Of a DNA stretch of 64,000 nucleotides, positions 35,710 to 48,604 are shown piece by piece. A model generated the notes under the pieces. It worked only from the letters and a program-made list of their open reading frames with translations, did no database searches and was not told the origin of the DNA. The stretch spans positions 47,356,243 to 47,420,242 of the forward strand of contig NC_092793.1 in the NCBI RefSeq assembly GCF_918797505.1, written 5' to 3'. This DNA is from Bemisia tabaci (lineage: Eukaryota > Arthropoda > Insecta > Hemiptera > Aleyrodidae). The stretch's first letter is position 1. Each line of letters starts with the position of its first letter. The translations under genes and the position numbers were made by a program.

Positions 35710-38700
35710 TTAAAGTGACCAGGAAAGGAAAAATTATTATCAAAAACCTACAAAACACCAAACACTTATCTAATAAAAATCAAATCACAGCGTTGAATTG
35801 GGGAGATGATGCAGAACGTGATATATTGATGGGACTCAGCGATCAAAGCGTAAAAGTTTATGATACAGAACATAAACAATTCATCAGCAGCTTTGAAGCG
35901 AAACATGGCAAATTACCCATCATAGGATTAGCCAAATTTAATAGGTGTGCATTGCCAGTATTAGCTCTTATATCACTAGTTTTTAAGAAGTCTTGAGGAT
36001 TTGCGGGTGATTTTATAGTAACAGGAGCTGTATTGTCCCCAGTTTAGTTTTTATTTTTTCACAGACTTCAAAAAATCAAACGCAACAGAGTACAATGGTA
36101 CATTAGACAAGGCACAAATGGAAGCACTTTATCATATGTTTCTCCTCGATGTTAAAGGGGGAGTCTCCTACAAAATACTTTTTTCCCCCTGTACACCCAC
36201 CTGTAAAGATCCACAATTTCTGGCTCATCTGTAAAAATACTCAAGTGCATAGGGAATGTAACTGTTTATATATTGTTCTTAAACCAAGCCAGAAATTATA
36301 GTTCAAATTGCAAAATGTGGTCCAATTGGCCTAGCTCCGAGTCCACACATGAAGTTCATGCTATCAATAGTTTGTTATCTTTCATCTCTAGGCACATACT
36401 GGCCGGATACAAGTCGGGAGACGTCAAATTTCTGAATTGTGACAACCACAAAATGATGAGAACCGAGTGGAGAGTTGGACCCTCCCTGGATAGTATGAAA
36501 GTCAAGAAGCACTTAATGGCGACAGGAGGCGAAGAGAATCAGCTGAAACTGTGGGATTTAAACTCAACCAAATTAATCTATCATGCGAAAAATGTAAGTG
36601 AGCGCTATGTAGTACTTATTAAATTTGGTGAAACCGTTATTTTATAGATTTTACAGGATGTGGAAATCAATCCGTTGTTTTGTGATTCGATAAATTGAGG
36701 TCTTACTGTAAGTCATAGAATATGATTACAATAACACAACGGTTTTCAAAATCTTCATAAGTCATGCAAGAGACAAGAATTATTGATTCCGATAAGAATT
36801 CGATTTTTTTTTTTTCATATTCATCAATTGGACTGAGTTAAGCAGAAAGGAACCAACCCACATTTTGGAAAAAATTGAGTTATGAGTGGTTTCAAACTCA
36901 ACCACTGCTCTACTATCTATCGCCAAAAATTCAAAGTTTTTGTTGGAGCAACTTTTGCAGAAATTGAACTTGAAGTTTATCTTTTACATTGAGTCTTATG
37001 CAGGAGCCAAACTTTAAACCTCTTTTTCTCGGTTCGATCCCGATGTGGCTTGGTTCCTTTCTGTTTAACTCTGTCCAATTATAAGACATGAAAATAGCAA
37101 ATTGTCCTCTCTCATAGAGTGAGCTTAAGTACAATAAAATGAAAAAGAACGACACACAAAGACACAAGACAAAAGAATTTGCCTGAAAAAACTAAAATTG
37201 AGTGCCGACCAAAATCAGCCCAACTGCATCACACTTGTAATTTCCTGTAATGTTTTTATTTTACAAATAAAGAAATGCGCTACACTCACCTCTAAATCTC
37301 ACTCTCTCACTCATCTCTCTGAAAGAGCTGAATACTTTATATAACAGACCTCTTTTACTGGTTGCAGTCATGTTCTCTTGTTTGCGATATCTGACAGTAG
37401 TAAAATAGTGAATAGATATCAGTATTTCCTGCACCCTAAGTCTGATATGTATTACCAAATAATGCAATACATCACAAACGATAACAAGTAGTTGATGTAG
37501 TGATTTGGAAGAAAACAGGAACTCAGAAACAGAAAGTTGATTGAAATTTTAGTCGAGTCTAAAGGACTCTGCAAAAAGGGGAATTGGTCTTTTGTTAGAC
37601 ATTATTCAGACAATTACGAAACATTGAAAGAATAGTTGAATTTTATGGGGGGAAAATGAACAGCATTAATTTGTAGTTTATAGAGGCAAGCATCTAAGAA
37701 GTCAAGGTTTCAAAGAAAATCCAGTTGAATCTGTATTTCATTATCTTTTCTATTTTCAGGTCAAACCAGACTTTTTAGACTTGAAGGTGCCAGTTTTTAT
37801 ATCTGACATTGGATTCTTTCCCTCCAACGATAAAATCGTTTACTGTTCAAAGCATGGACATGTAAGTACCTTTTTATTTCTTAAATCGTCAAAGTTTTTC
37901 CAAAGAATTTGAAAGATAGCATCCGATTGAAAAAGAGTAGCAAAAGTCCTTATCAAAAATATTACAGCTTTGTCTCCTCTTTATCAACAGTTCAAATTTT
38001 GTGCTAGATATCTCTCATGAGCGGCAGTTTTATACCTATGTTATAAGCCCTTGAAAAGTCAAAGATTCTTTTTTAAAAATATCAAGAAGTCAAGAAGTTC
38101 TAAAATTCAAGGAAACTTGTCACTCTGTTAAAGTCCCAAAACTCTTATTAGAATCTCGTTCACAACTTGTGATGTAAGAACAATGAGTATTATGATGGCC
38201 AATTGTGAGGCTTGTTTCCTTGAGAGATAGGTAGTTATGTCAAATTGATTTATTACAAATTTTATTTTTGGATACAGTGGCTGAAAGGTGAGTTCAGTTG
38301 GTACGCTTGCTCTCAAGTGGGAACAACGACTAGTCTTTCGTAAATATGTAAAATGAGGCAGTTAAGTTTTAAATTTTTTTGTCTCCCTACCCACAGGTGC
38401 GTATTCATGACCCAAGTGTACCTCAAAAACGGCCAGTTCTGGATATGAGTGTGAAAAGTAATAATGGAGACCCACATGTATTAACAGCTCTAGCAATTGC
38501 ACCAATGCGAGAACAGTAAGCTTTCAAATACTCTTTTTTGTACTTTCAAATTAATAAATATCTAATTCATGCAACTGAAAGCATGTTGGTGTGCCACATA
38601 TTTAGACTAAAAGAATAGCCATCAAAATTTGTGAGTGCTATGCTGGTGCCAAAAATAGCTTTGTCTCAAACATAGATTTGTCTAAATATCCTGCATTAAA

Positions 38701-41122
38701 CCTTTTAACAATGCATTGCAAATTTTTCATCCACTTAAAAAAGGGTTTTTGCACAGTTTTTTTTTAAACTCATTTTTTCGAAAGTTTGTACTAGGTAATG
38801 AGAATTTCTGCATTTTTCCATTTTCCATTCAGTGAGATTTTTTTCATTGAATTTCAAAAAAACTTTTAAAGTTATCAAAAATCCAATCATGTTTATAATG
38901 AAAAAATTATGCGCCGACAAATTTTGTTACATCACAAGAAAAATTGACCACTGTGCAGCTGCCACCTGAGTTAGTATATTTACTCTCAGGTTGTAATCGT
39001 AACAATTGTTTACCTATCTCGACCAAGCTTGCAATATTATTGTTGTTTGAAGTGGGTATTTTGGTCACTTTCACATTTAATTGTTTATTTGTTTTTTGAA
39101 TCTTAAGACTAGCACGTTGCGTTGGATTCAAGATGGTTGAAACTATGTGTTGTTGCCTCATATGATGTCATTAGTTTCAAGCCAATGACAAACTCTCTTT
39201 TTATAACTTCAACTATAAGCTCTTTTCTCAGTCAATTATTTTGTAACTGCACTCAACGCTTATTGGCTGGTGCACTCAATGAGGGGCCTGAAAATCTCGG
39301 ACAGTGAAAATTAATGCAGCATTAATATGTACTTTAGGGTGCCAGTCGTGTGACCTCTCTTGAAATGAATTATCCAGTGTTCGCATAAACGTAGTTTCGT
39401 TTCTGGTGAGCCTTGTGAAAAATTTTTTAAAATCTTTTTTTTCCCTGTCTTTAGGTCAACAAGAGCTCCACCAGTTGCGTTCTGTTAGTTCATCAATTTG
39501 ACCAAATATGCAGTTTCTAGCTGTTTACAGTTTGGTAATGTGTTTTTGCTAGCATATTTCCAGGGCAATTTTTAGGTCTTGCAACAACCTTATTCTGTAG
39601 TGCTTTTACTTTCAATTTTATCTTGTCGTTTTTTTCTTTAGGCATGTTGTTGTTGGAAGTGCTGCCGGTCAAATGTCCCTCCTTGATCTGAGGCATAAAG
39701 GAATACCGATCAAGAAATACAAGAGTTTCAGAGGAAGTATCAAAGCCATAGCTGTACCAGAGACTGAACCTATAATTTTGACTGTTTCTCTAGATAGATT
39801 CTTCCGCATACACAATATGTTTAATCATGGTTTACGATATCAGGTAATATTGCAATGTTTCAGTTTCAGTTCCCATGGGGATGTTGAAATTTAAACTCAT
39901 ACCACAATTTTAGAAGAGATATCATTTAACTTCTGGAATCGAAATTTTTATATCTAAGTTGAATTTCATTAAAAAATGAGGTGCCAGGTGCAAGAATAGC
40001 ACTTCTCTATCGTAACAATCCAAAATCTTTGATAATATTTTTTTCATCATAAGGAAAGTGAACGCATGTATTACTTCCACTGCACATTTCTCATATCCTA
40101 AAATGCTTTACAGAACTAATTCTGAGAAATCTTCCGCTAGATTTTATTTATGTAAAAAAATATAGAAATATTCCGTTGAAAAAATAAGGCATGCTTGAGA
40201 ATCCCAACCTGTGACCTCTTAGTCGGGCGGGGTTGTCATGCTACAACTGGTAGATAATAAGTCAACCAAATAATACCATGGCAGACCATTGAAGAGTACT
40301 CTTGAACAATTTCCGGATGGTTTTTGTTAGGCCAATTGGCAATAACCGACAAGTACCAATCAATCTACTGTGCTTGAACTTATTCATTGCCTCAAACTGT
40401 GCAAAATCGACAGCAGCCATTTCGGACCCTCCTCTTTTCTGTTTGATTCCTTATTTTGCTAATTTGTAGATTTTGGGTGTCTACAGGTCATATAATCATA
40501 TAATTGCATGTAATATTGCCATATTTTTGTTTCAGTCACAAAATTATTTGAGTCACATAAAATTGCCATTTTTTTGTTTAATTTTCTTTTCAAAGTAGAG
40601 GAAAGGGACAATTTCATTGCTTTTAAAATCATCAAATCTAATATTGCTAATAACAATAGATTGTTATTTCTATTAGTTTATAATTTTTATTCTTTGAAAT
40701 CTTTATCCTCTCCCAATCAGCAATGGTATTATGGTGAGACGTTTTCCCTGCAAGATATCTTTAATGGGGACTGAAAGATTTTTTAATAGCCTTTTGGTCA
40801 AACTTTTTTAAAAAAAAAAAATGATCATATAAAGAAATATGAATGTGCCATATTTTTGTTTTTGGATTTCTGTAGACACCCTGTAGATAGACCGTACTTC
40901 CTTTCAATGTGCAAGTCTCAGTACTCGGTCACATTGTCGAAAATCAAACTTTCCCTTTCCTTTAATTCCAAATGTTCAATATCTATGTTTTCCTGAAGTA
41001 ATCTTTTTTTCATTTTTCATTTTCAGCAATACTTCCAATCAAGACTGTCATCTATTCTCATTAGATCAGATTTTTCCATGAGTAGTAAAGGCACAAAGGA
41101 AGACGTAGAAATTCTTGATTAA
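34722..41122 (+). CDS. WDR74: WD repeat-containing protein 74 (WDR74/Nsa1), complete, 7 coding exons, 338 aa
   Basis: WDR74 is a nucleolar WD40 protein that works with the AAA ATPase NVL in pre-60S ribosome maturation; the yeast orthologue is Nsa1. Exons: 34722-34779, 35707-35944, 36392-36593, 37760-37861, 38397-38515, 39642-39843, 41027-41122. All phases close and total 1017 nt. Evidence for the family is NVGAFKG-like VGGLTGAFKG at the N-terminus, TGGEENQLKLWDL (about 144-155), GHVRIHDP (200-207), GSAAGQMSLLDLRHKG (about 245-260) and LDRFFRIHN (about 290-298), in the order of animal WDR74. The start has A at -3 and G at +4. The protein is shorter than human (385 aa) and lacks the Lys/Arg-rich C-terminal tail, ending in EILD. 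No AATAAA lies close to the stop; an ATTAAA lies near 41401. Confidence 0.93.
35670..35706 (+). other. Very long poly-T tract abutting the WDR74 exon 2 acceptor
   Basis: More than 30 consecutive T residues run into TTCCAG at 35701-35706. This acts as the polypyrimidine tract and is far longer than usual. Such tracts vary in length between alleles and are prone to assembly error. Confidence 0.7.
36207..36331. mobile_element. Hairpin MITE, family B, copy 5 (left arm short)
   Basis: It contains TTTCTGGCTCATCTGTAA, GTGCATAGGGAATGTAAC and CAAATTGCAAAATGTGG in the family order. It lies in WDR74 intron 2 only about 60 bp upstream of the exon 3 acceptor. Confidence 0.55.
40475..40881. mobile_element. 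hAT-like MITE in WDR74 intron 6
   Basis: GGGTGTCTACAG at the left pairs with CTGTAGACACCC at the right. ATATTGCCATATTTTTGTTT and GTGCCATATTTTTGTTT lie inside in the same orientation. TGTAGAT occurs just outside both ends (40465-40471 and 40882-40888), a likely 7 to 8-bp duplication. Confidence 0.6.
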
Positions 41123-41559
41123 TTTGAATTCACACCGGCGATTTTAGATCCTCCATAACTATAACAGATCAATCTCATTGGAATCTTTCAATCTTAAAAT
41201 CAGTTTTTAAGAGACCATGAAAGAATTTATTTACTTCTTTCTTTAAAAAAATATTTTCATAATGAGCAGTATGGAATGAATTGTCAAATAGTACCTCAAC
41301 TACTGTAAATGCACAACTATTTCCATTTTTTACAAAATTACAGTGAAGAAATCACGATAAAAACTTGTGATTGTGAACTCTATGCCTCCATGATTAAGCA
41401 TATTAAACTGAGCTCTTTTGTCTCCTACAATCCTAAAGGCAAAATGACTTAGGGGCAGGAGCATTGTAAATCGATGCATCTATTTTAAATTAAAGAGATT
41501 TCAGTTACTATAAAACGCTCTCTGAGAAACATCATCATTCAGAAGTCTGTGCATCATTA

Positions 41560-42177
41560 CAATGGGCCTGTTGCATGCAAGAGATACAGACGTGCGAATA
41601 GACGTTTTAGAGGTTAAATGACACGAAAATTACGATGGTCACATTAAAAAAGTCTGAAATACACTCCTTACTGCGCAATTTACGTTGTTAGGAACGCGCT
41701 TTTTCAAATTTCCCGCGTCTGGGGGCAGTTTTCTAACGGCAACTCGCGGCTATTTCCGGACAACTAAAACTGACAACATAACCTAAAAATCGGAGCTCGT
41801 GATATCGTGAAATGAAATGTAGAAGGATTGCGTTGGATATTTAAAAGTTGATCAATTTCGTTACCACATAAAGCGTACATGGACCACTATAAGAGATTAC
41901 GTTGGGTTTGTAAACAAACTGAAGGAAAAAATAACAACAACAACAACGACTCGGCATCTTCCGGAAATCACCGAGCCTGCCTTTTGCTCGTTTCCGGCTA
42001 TTAGAAAACTGCCCCCAGACGCGGGAAATTTGAAAAAGCGCGTTCCAAACAACGCAAATTGCGTAGTAAGGAGTGTATTTCAGACTTTTTTAATAAGACC
42101 ATCGTAATTTTCGTGTCATTTAACCCCTGAAAAGTCTATTCGCGCGGCTGTATCTCTTGCATGCAACAGGCCCATTA
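41560..42177. mobile_element. MITE with about 180-bp inverted arms downstream of WDR74
   Basis: Left arm begins AATGGGCCTGTTGCATGCAA and the right arm ends with its inverse. The match continues through GACACGAAAATTACGATGG, TCTGAAATACACTCCTTAC and CCCGCGTCTGGGGGCAGTTT. Arms are about 90 percent alike by eye. TA may flank both ends. Confidence 0.75.
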
Positions 42178-42849
42178 TACATATTATGTTTTCCGAAAAA
42201 GTATCTCTGAGCAATCCACTTAAGCTTAATTTAACAATCACTTTCCAAGAAGCAAATTTTTCTTACAATGACCTATGAACATCTTTGCTTGATATCAAGA
42301 TCTCTTTACTTTATCAGCTTCTCTGCTGTTACCAGATTTTTTTTCTACAACATAGCATCAGCATTTAGCCGTATGCCGAGTTGATAGCTCATCTCTTTTC
42401 AAATTCTCTGATTGCGTGGATGAAAGATTATTACTGACGCCTGAAGACATCAGGAGGCTGTTCCAAATTGTACATAACATAGAATTCTGCATGTGAAGCA
42501 AAACATAGTGATGAACGACAGATTGCAACTGTGAGGAACTGCTCAAGTGTCAGCAGTGCAAAATATACTCTCAGCTGATTGAATTAAAAAAAATTTGTCT
42601 TCTCAAATCATGTTTACAATAAGATTTATTGTAGAATGCGTAATTTTCTTCCTACATGAGAATAAAAAAGTTTATTTTTATCTGGTTGTATACTTCTTAC
42701 TTCATGATCCCTTTTTTTAGGCCAAACGTTGAAGAGAGAAGATTCAGTTTCTGAGTGTTATGGTGCTCTAACCGTTATGCTGTAAGTAGCACCACCATCC
42801 CTATCTTGCAATGAAGGAGAGTTTGTACCTTGGAGGTTAAAACTAGCTG
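42178..42849. other. No gene seen
   Basis: AT-rich spacer between two MITEs. I see no convincing reading frame or repeat. Confidence 0.5.
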
Positions 42850-43112
42850 TGCTTCCATGCTAAGGAAGAACGTCATCTGAACTGTTGGGTATTGACAAAT
42901 TTCCATTAAAAAAACACAGATTTCTCTGGGGAAATTCTAACTATTTGTTTTCCAATTATTCAGAAAAGTTTGCTCGCACTTTTATCGCCGTAAATCATCC
43001 GGAACTGTTGAAGAAAAATATTCATTACTATTCGCAGAAATAGTTATTTTTCGAAGGTACATTTGGCAACATTTGCATGATTTTGCATACAACGTTCTTC
43101 CTTAGCATGGCT
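42850..43112. mobile_element. MITE, family E (GCTAAGGAAGAACG ends), diverged copy 1
   Basis: CATGCTAAGGAAGAACGTC at the left pairs with ACAACGTTCTTCCTTAGCAT at the right. Inside, GACAAATTTCC and GTACATTTGGCAAC correspond to the inner arms of copies 2 and 3. Confidence 0.6.
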
Positions 43113-43439
43113 GTGCGTGCCTGTCAATGTCTTCGAAGCATAAATGAAAAAAAATTGAAGGCACTCTGTCAATTTAGCTCCTCGCAGGAACGCCCACCGC
43201 ACAATGAAACGAGTTTTCAAAGAGGTTGGACTCGAAATTTTCGACTAAGGTTGCAAATTTTTTTTTTTTTTTTATTTCTCCATTTTATAAATTGTATGGG
43301 GTACTTCTTGATGGAAATATCACGAGAAAATCCACTGAATGCACGTCTGAAACCTCTTCGTTCCGTATTTCCACTGACATAAGCTTGTAATGATTCCACA
43401 TTTTGTCCAACTCCTCTCATGGATCCGCTCCACTGAGCG

Positions 43440-43760
43440 CCACTGGTGACTGGTGAGGCGGCTAGTGTCTGAAGTCAAAACGCCTTCAATCCCGTGCGTA
43501 TGCAACACGGACATCCATAGAGCCCGAATAGTTGCATTGCATCCCGGCGTTATGATGAAATACGTTCGGTATCCGTCGCATGCTACTTTACTGTACTTAA
43601 ACTGTAGCTTGGATTATTTTGCCTCCCCCGTAACTTACTTCCAGTGTTGCTTATTGTGGCGATAAAGTTAACCACTGGCTTAGATCACGACATTGTCAAT
43701 TTTCCGAGAAGCGCACCATTTAAATACATTATAAGAGAAGTCAAGTGAATAAAAAAATGA
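43440..43760 (+). repeat. Repeat family F, copy 1
   Basis: Shares TCAAAACGCCTT, ATGCAACACGGACATCCAT, CGAATAGTTGCAT, AACTTACTTYCAGTGT and GACATTGTCAATTTTC-like words, in the same order, with 63120-63420. Borders are approximate and I could not define terminal repeats. Confidence 0.5.
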
Positions 43761-43997
43761 TGAGTATAATACTTTAAAATGATTTACAAATGGTCATTTT
43801 TGGAATTTTAGTACGGAAAAGGCTTAATATTCTGAAAAACACACTTTTATTTTAATCCTCCTAAGAAAAAAAACCAATCGAAGATACTGAAAATGCATTA
43901 AAACTCTCAATGATACCCTTAATTAAACTAATCTTCTCATAAAACCGATTTGATTCTTAAAAAAATAGTCTTTACAGTCGTTTTTTCACCGATGGCC

Positions 43998-44902
43998 GGA
44001 GTTGACAGGTAGTACGGAGTTGTCATAGATGAAATTACAAAACGAAGTTATTTGAAAAAATAACGAATATTTAACTAAATACTAAAATCTAATGAACTGG
44101 AACAAACAATTGAACAAAAATATTACACGAATGTCAAATAAAGCTCAGTTTTACAACGTTAAACGTCATTGGGCCGGAGTCGACAAGGTCGGAGTTGTCA
44201 TAGACGGAATATTTAACTAAAGACTGAAATCTAATGAACTGGAACAAACTATTGAACAAAAATATTACACGAATGTCGAATAAAGTTCAGCTTAATAACG
44301 TTAAACGTCATTGGGCAGGAGTTGACAAGGTCGGAGTTGACGCAGCCGGAGTTGACATTTGAGTGTTTTTCGCGGGAAAAAAAAAGTGTCCACGATGCAG
44401 AATACAAACAAAACCAATTGTTTTAAGGTTCGGTCGTGCAGGTACATTATATACTGAATTATATCGCTGGCGCCACTTCCACAGCATGTAATTTTAACAT
44501 AAATGGAGTTGACAGTTTCAAATTACCATTTTTAGAAATCCAAATATTTGATGCAGAAAAGGTTTACTTATGTTTATCAAAGCAGTGTTTCCGATAGCCC
44601 GGGACCTCCAACTCTTGAAAAAACACAATCACGATGGCTACCCTGCGCTCGCACTATCAGCTATTTGCTCCGGAATGCGCGAAAATAGCTCCGCCGGAGT
44701 TGACACCAAAGCTAGCGACACAACTTTCTATGTATGGTGCACGTTCCCCTGACTTTTAAATAGTTTTCTAACAATTTTTCAGTAGACCCCATCTATTCAA
44801 CAATTTAAATAAAGCATCAAAATTGTGCAGGACTCCGCCAAAAAGTCAGCAGAACAGTTCTTGTGTTCGAATTTAGCCTGGCGACATTAGCCGGAGTTGA
44901 CA
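43998..44902 (+). repeat. Array of ten same-strand GGAGTTGACA-type motifs with a 142-bp tandem unit
   Basis: Motif starts: 43998, 44016, 44176, 44191, 44318, 44333, 44348, 44515, 44696, 44893. Variants are GGAGTTGTCA (44016, 44191), GGAGTCGACA (44176) and GGAGTTGACG (44333). Most are preceded by GCC or GTC. The clusters at 44176 and 44318 sit on a tandem unit of about 142 bp that includes ATTTAACTAAA, CTAATGAACTGGAACAAAC, ATATTACACGAATGTC and AACGTTAAACGTCATTGGG. One more copy is at 50598. Function unknown. Confidence 0.75.
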
Positions 44903-47900
44903 TTTGCACTATTAAAAAAATTCCCGAAAGTATGCTTCGGCATTTAAAGTAGATTTAACAATTTTTTAAGATTGCCAAGACCTACCGAAGTGTAAAAAAA
45001 AATAAGTTAGACATATTCCGTAGATTACCGCCTCGAAATCATCCGGCGACAGCAAAATGAAAATCTACGCATTAGTTAAATGCATTACAGCGGCGTTGCT
45101 AGCTGTGGAAATGGCAACAGATTCGGTATTCGAGCATGATATGTATAGAGTTTCCCTATACGTACTTAAATGAGTCGTCCTTCGGGGTTTTCTTTTTTCT
45201 TTCTTTTTTTTTCTTTTGCACCTTTGGGAAAACTTAATTTTGGCTCAAGTGCAAAATTTTCAAAGAAGAATCCTGACAAATCGCAAGTTTGGAACCAAAA
45301 CGATGACCAATCGTCTTTCGAAAAATGAAATGCGATAAGAAATGGATATCATTAGAAGCCTAAAATACACGTTAATGATTTCATAGGTGCAATGACGAAC
45401 CTATAGCACAATAAAATCTATTAAATACATAGGTGAAAATTATATTATGTTCTGCTCTTTCCTTCTTGAAATGTGGGCTACGCCCAGTTTTTTATTAGTA
45501 GGTCTCTTGTTTGCAAAGCATATAATAGAAAATATCAAAATGAGGTCCGGGTTCCTGGTATTTTTGCTAGAAAGTCGTTAAATACATTTTTTCAGAGTTT
45601 TTTTTATGAAGTTTTTGAAAATCCTTGATCCTGTGTTGAGAAATTTCCATGATCGTGAAACCACGCCAAAGCTCTCCAAGAACAAGATTTTACCCGTGAG
45701 CTCATTAGACACCGAGACTCACGTCCATTTTACCTTTCAGTACTTTTAGTGCGTTCGATGAAAACCCACATGATAAAATCTTTACTGCTGAGTCGACCGT
45801 TTGAAGTCTTCAAAATTCATGAGTCGATGAGTTAAGCACTATCCGTAAGTATAAAAAAAAGAAGAAAAAAAAAAGGGTCATTGAAAGAGAGAAGTATTCA
45901 GTAGGATGATCCCACCACGTTTTCTTTCACATTTAATATCGAGTGATTTACCTAATGATATAAAGAGCTAACGTGTCGCGGCAAGTCATCTCGAACGTAG
46001 CATTGAAATTCAATGCGCCTTCATATTTCGCTAATGCAAAATGGTGGACACTGTAGAGCAGGAATCGACGGTTGTCCGCCGTATTGCATTGACGAAAAAT
46101 GAAGGGGCGCTGATTTTCTGGACTGCGCTCGAGATAATTTGATGCCACACGTTATTTTATTTAAACTATATTTTTTACGCAATCTAGAAAAAATTTAAGA
46201 GCGTTTTCGATGCATTTAAGTAGTATGAAGATGTCAATTCTTTTCATTGAGTCTTCTGACGTGCAAAATTTAAAATTTCGGGTATCGGTCAAATTAAAAA
46301 CCGCGAGGGTACACGTTAGCCATTACCGTTCGTTTCTAATTTTTATGTCCTCCAGATGGAATACGCATGTTACTCAGTTTGAAATTTAGGGAAGATTAGG
46401 TTCCTATTAGCGGATTTGATCACAAATTAAAGGCCTGAAGATAAGACGCATAAAGTGCAGTTTTTGAAAAAATTGGGATAGTAGGTATTGATTTCAACCA
46501 AATATACTCCTAAAATAAAGTCAAGAGATTTCGGTGGAAAATTCGCCGTTAAAATTCAATTTTTAAGCATCAAAGAGTGAGTTCGAACTTTCCACTATTC
46601 CATTTCATTTTGAGACCCTGCATGAACACGTATTCCCCAAAATAGCAAAAACTGCGCCTATGTGCTTTGTCCTCCAAGCCCCTAAAATAATTTTGTTATA
46701 TGTGCCGAAGCTGTCTCCTATAAAGTTTCTGCCGAAATATAAGATCTCAAGATTATGCTAGAGCTATAATTTTCAGCACACTCATCTACTCTTCTTTTGT
46801 AAGAAGATGAAAAGGGATTTGAACAGGAAGCCTCTTTCTCGCAGTGGGCGAATTTTTGATCAAATTAGGTACCAATAATGTGACGATGAATGAAAAAATT
46901 ATACACTTTATTACAAACATATCGCAATGTACTTACAAATTTACAAGAAAAGAGTCTGACAAGTTACACATAGGTACATATTTTGGATGTCGTCTTCGCC
47001 TCGGTAGTTCTTACTCGAACTGTTGAAGAATATTAATGGTATCAATTATACAGATCTCACAACCAAAAACAAACTGTGTCAGATGATAACTTCAAAATTA
47101 CAGACAACGAGAAGAAGAGAAGCGGGGAGGGCTGCCTCATCTGAACCTACAATCACCAGAGATACCTGGGTATGCTTTTTTGTGGATTATTTTAGCAACA
47201 TGAGAGACAATAAGGCAAAAGTATAAAATACAAATAATCCTGCATCCAATTTTTAATCCTACGTTATTTCAAAATCATGGGTACATAATCTTGACTTCAT
47301 ATTTACCTCTGAGGCAGGACTATTTTTTCTAGTTTAAAAATTCCAATTTATTATTAATTAAAATTCATCAGGACTCTATTTTAGTGATACCGATAAAAAA
47401 AATTAGTGTAGAAAAAAATGAAGAAGTACCTAGATAAAACAATAAAGCCTCTCATATCGTAAAATTCAATTCGTAACTAAACCGGAACTTCGTCACAGTT
47501 TCAACCAAATTACTCTCGTCAAAAAATTAAGCGCAGAACCATTACTCAAACGCTAAAAAAGAAAAAAGAGAAAAGAAAAAGAAAAGTAAGTCTTCTCTTT
47601 AATTTGATTATAGTTTCCTTGAAAGGTAATTGGTTAAAAAAAAAAAACAGGAAAAAAAGTGAAATGCCATGTATAAAATGCTGTTTGGCTAGAGGTATCA
47701 GATTTTTGTTCCGTAAAAACATAGGTGCAGTGCTATTGATGCAAACCTAAAGTAGGTACGTAAAGCAAAAGCTGGCTTAGGATTTACGTCACCGCTCACC
47801 AAAAATGTGTAGTGTTTTTTTGAGTTACTTACAAGAAAGAAACAATCACTAATTTCATTAACATTCTCAACCTATCGGTAAGTGAAAATTCAGCTTAAAC

Positions 47901-48107
47901 ATATTGTGCCTCTTCTACTTTCTATTTTACAACATTTCTTCAAAAATCTCCTCCAAAATAGAAAAGAAAACATTTTTTTACGAACAGCAAAGAATCTTAT
48001 ATGGACGGCATTAACCAGTCACCTAATTTGTTGACATTTTTAATCTACAAGATACCAAACGAAAGAGAGATATTAAAGCTGTAAAACTTCCTACAATGAA
48101 TTGCTCC
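44903..48107. other. No gene seen
   Basis: AT-rich DNA with simple A-rich runs (for example 45855-45880 and 47560-47590). Short open frames here, such as 45948-46148 (-), have no recognisable domain or matching splice context. I saw no element with clear paired ends. Confidence 0.5.
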
Positions 48108-48417
48108 ACACGGAGAAAAAAACTTCGTGCGTAGGACCCGAAGTTGAGGTCATATGGATGTCTGAAGTTTTTGGATCACGTATCTAAAAACTTGAGGTCC
48201 GTCTGCCAAAGTTCGGGTCAGACATCTGAAGTACTTCGATATATACCGAGGGGTTCGGGTTACACATCTGAAGTACTCCGGTACATACCGAAGTGCCTCG
48301 ATGTCTGACCCGAACTTCGGCAGCTGGACCTCAAGTTTTTAGATACGTGATCCGAAAACTTCAGAGATCCATATGCCCTCAACCTCGGGTCCCACGCACG
48401 ACGTTTTTTTCTCCGTG
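48108..48417. mobile_element. Near-perfect foldback MITE with CACGGAG ends
   Basis: CACGGAGAAAAAAACTTCGT at the left pairs with ACGACGTTTTTTTCTCCGTG at the right. The pairing continues nearly to the centre through AGGTCATATGGATGTC, ATCACGTATCTAAAAACTTG, GTTCGGGTCAGACATC and AAGTACTTCGATATA. No target duplication was evident. Confidence 0.75.
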
Positions 48418-48604
48418 CAAGGTAATAAAAAATACTTTAACGAAATTCCACTCTGTTGAACAATGAAACCAAAAGAATAAATTAGGCAATAATGCCTGAT
48501 GTAGCCGGGTCGATTCTGTTTGAATCCGTACTAATCAGTGTATGAAGTTAGGTTCGAATGATTAATCCGCTGTTTTCCCCCGGATGTTCTCGGGCGCTAA
48601 GTAC

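Noticed and set aside
35517..35996. 159-codon + strand frame as a single exon
   Set aside because: Only 35707-35944 is WDR74 exon 2. The upstream part reads through the poly-T tract and the downstream part is intron.
44570..44752. 60-codon + strand frame within the motif array
   Set aside because: Short, no recognisable domain, and one array motif runs through it; no splice context.
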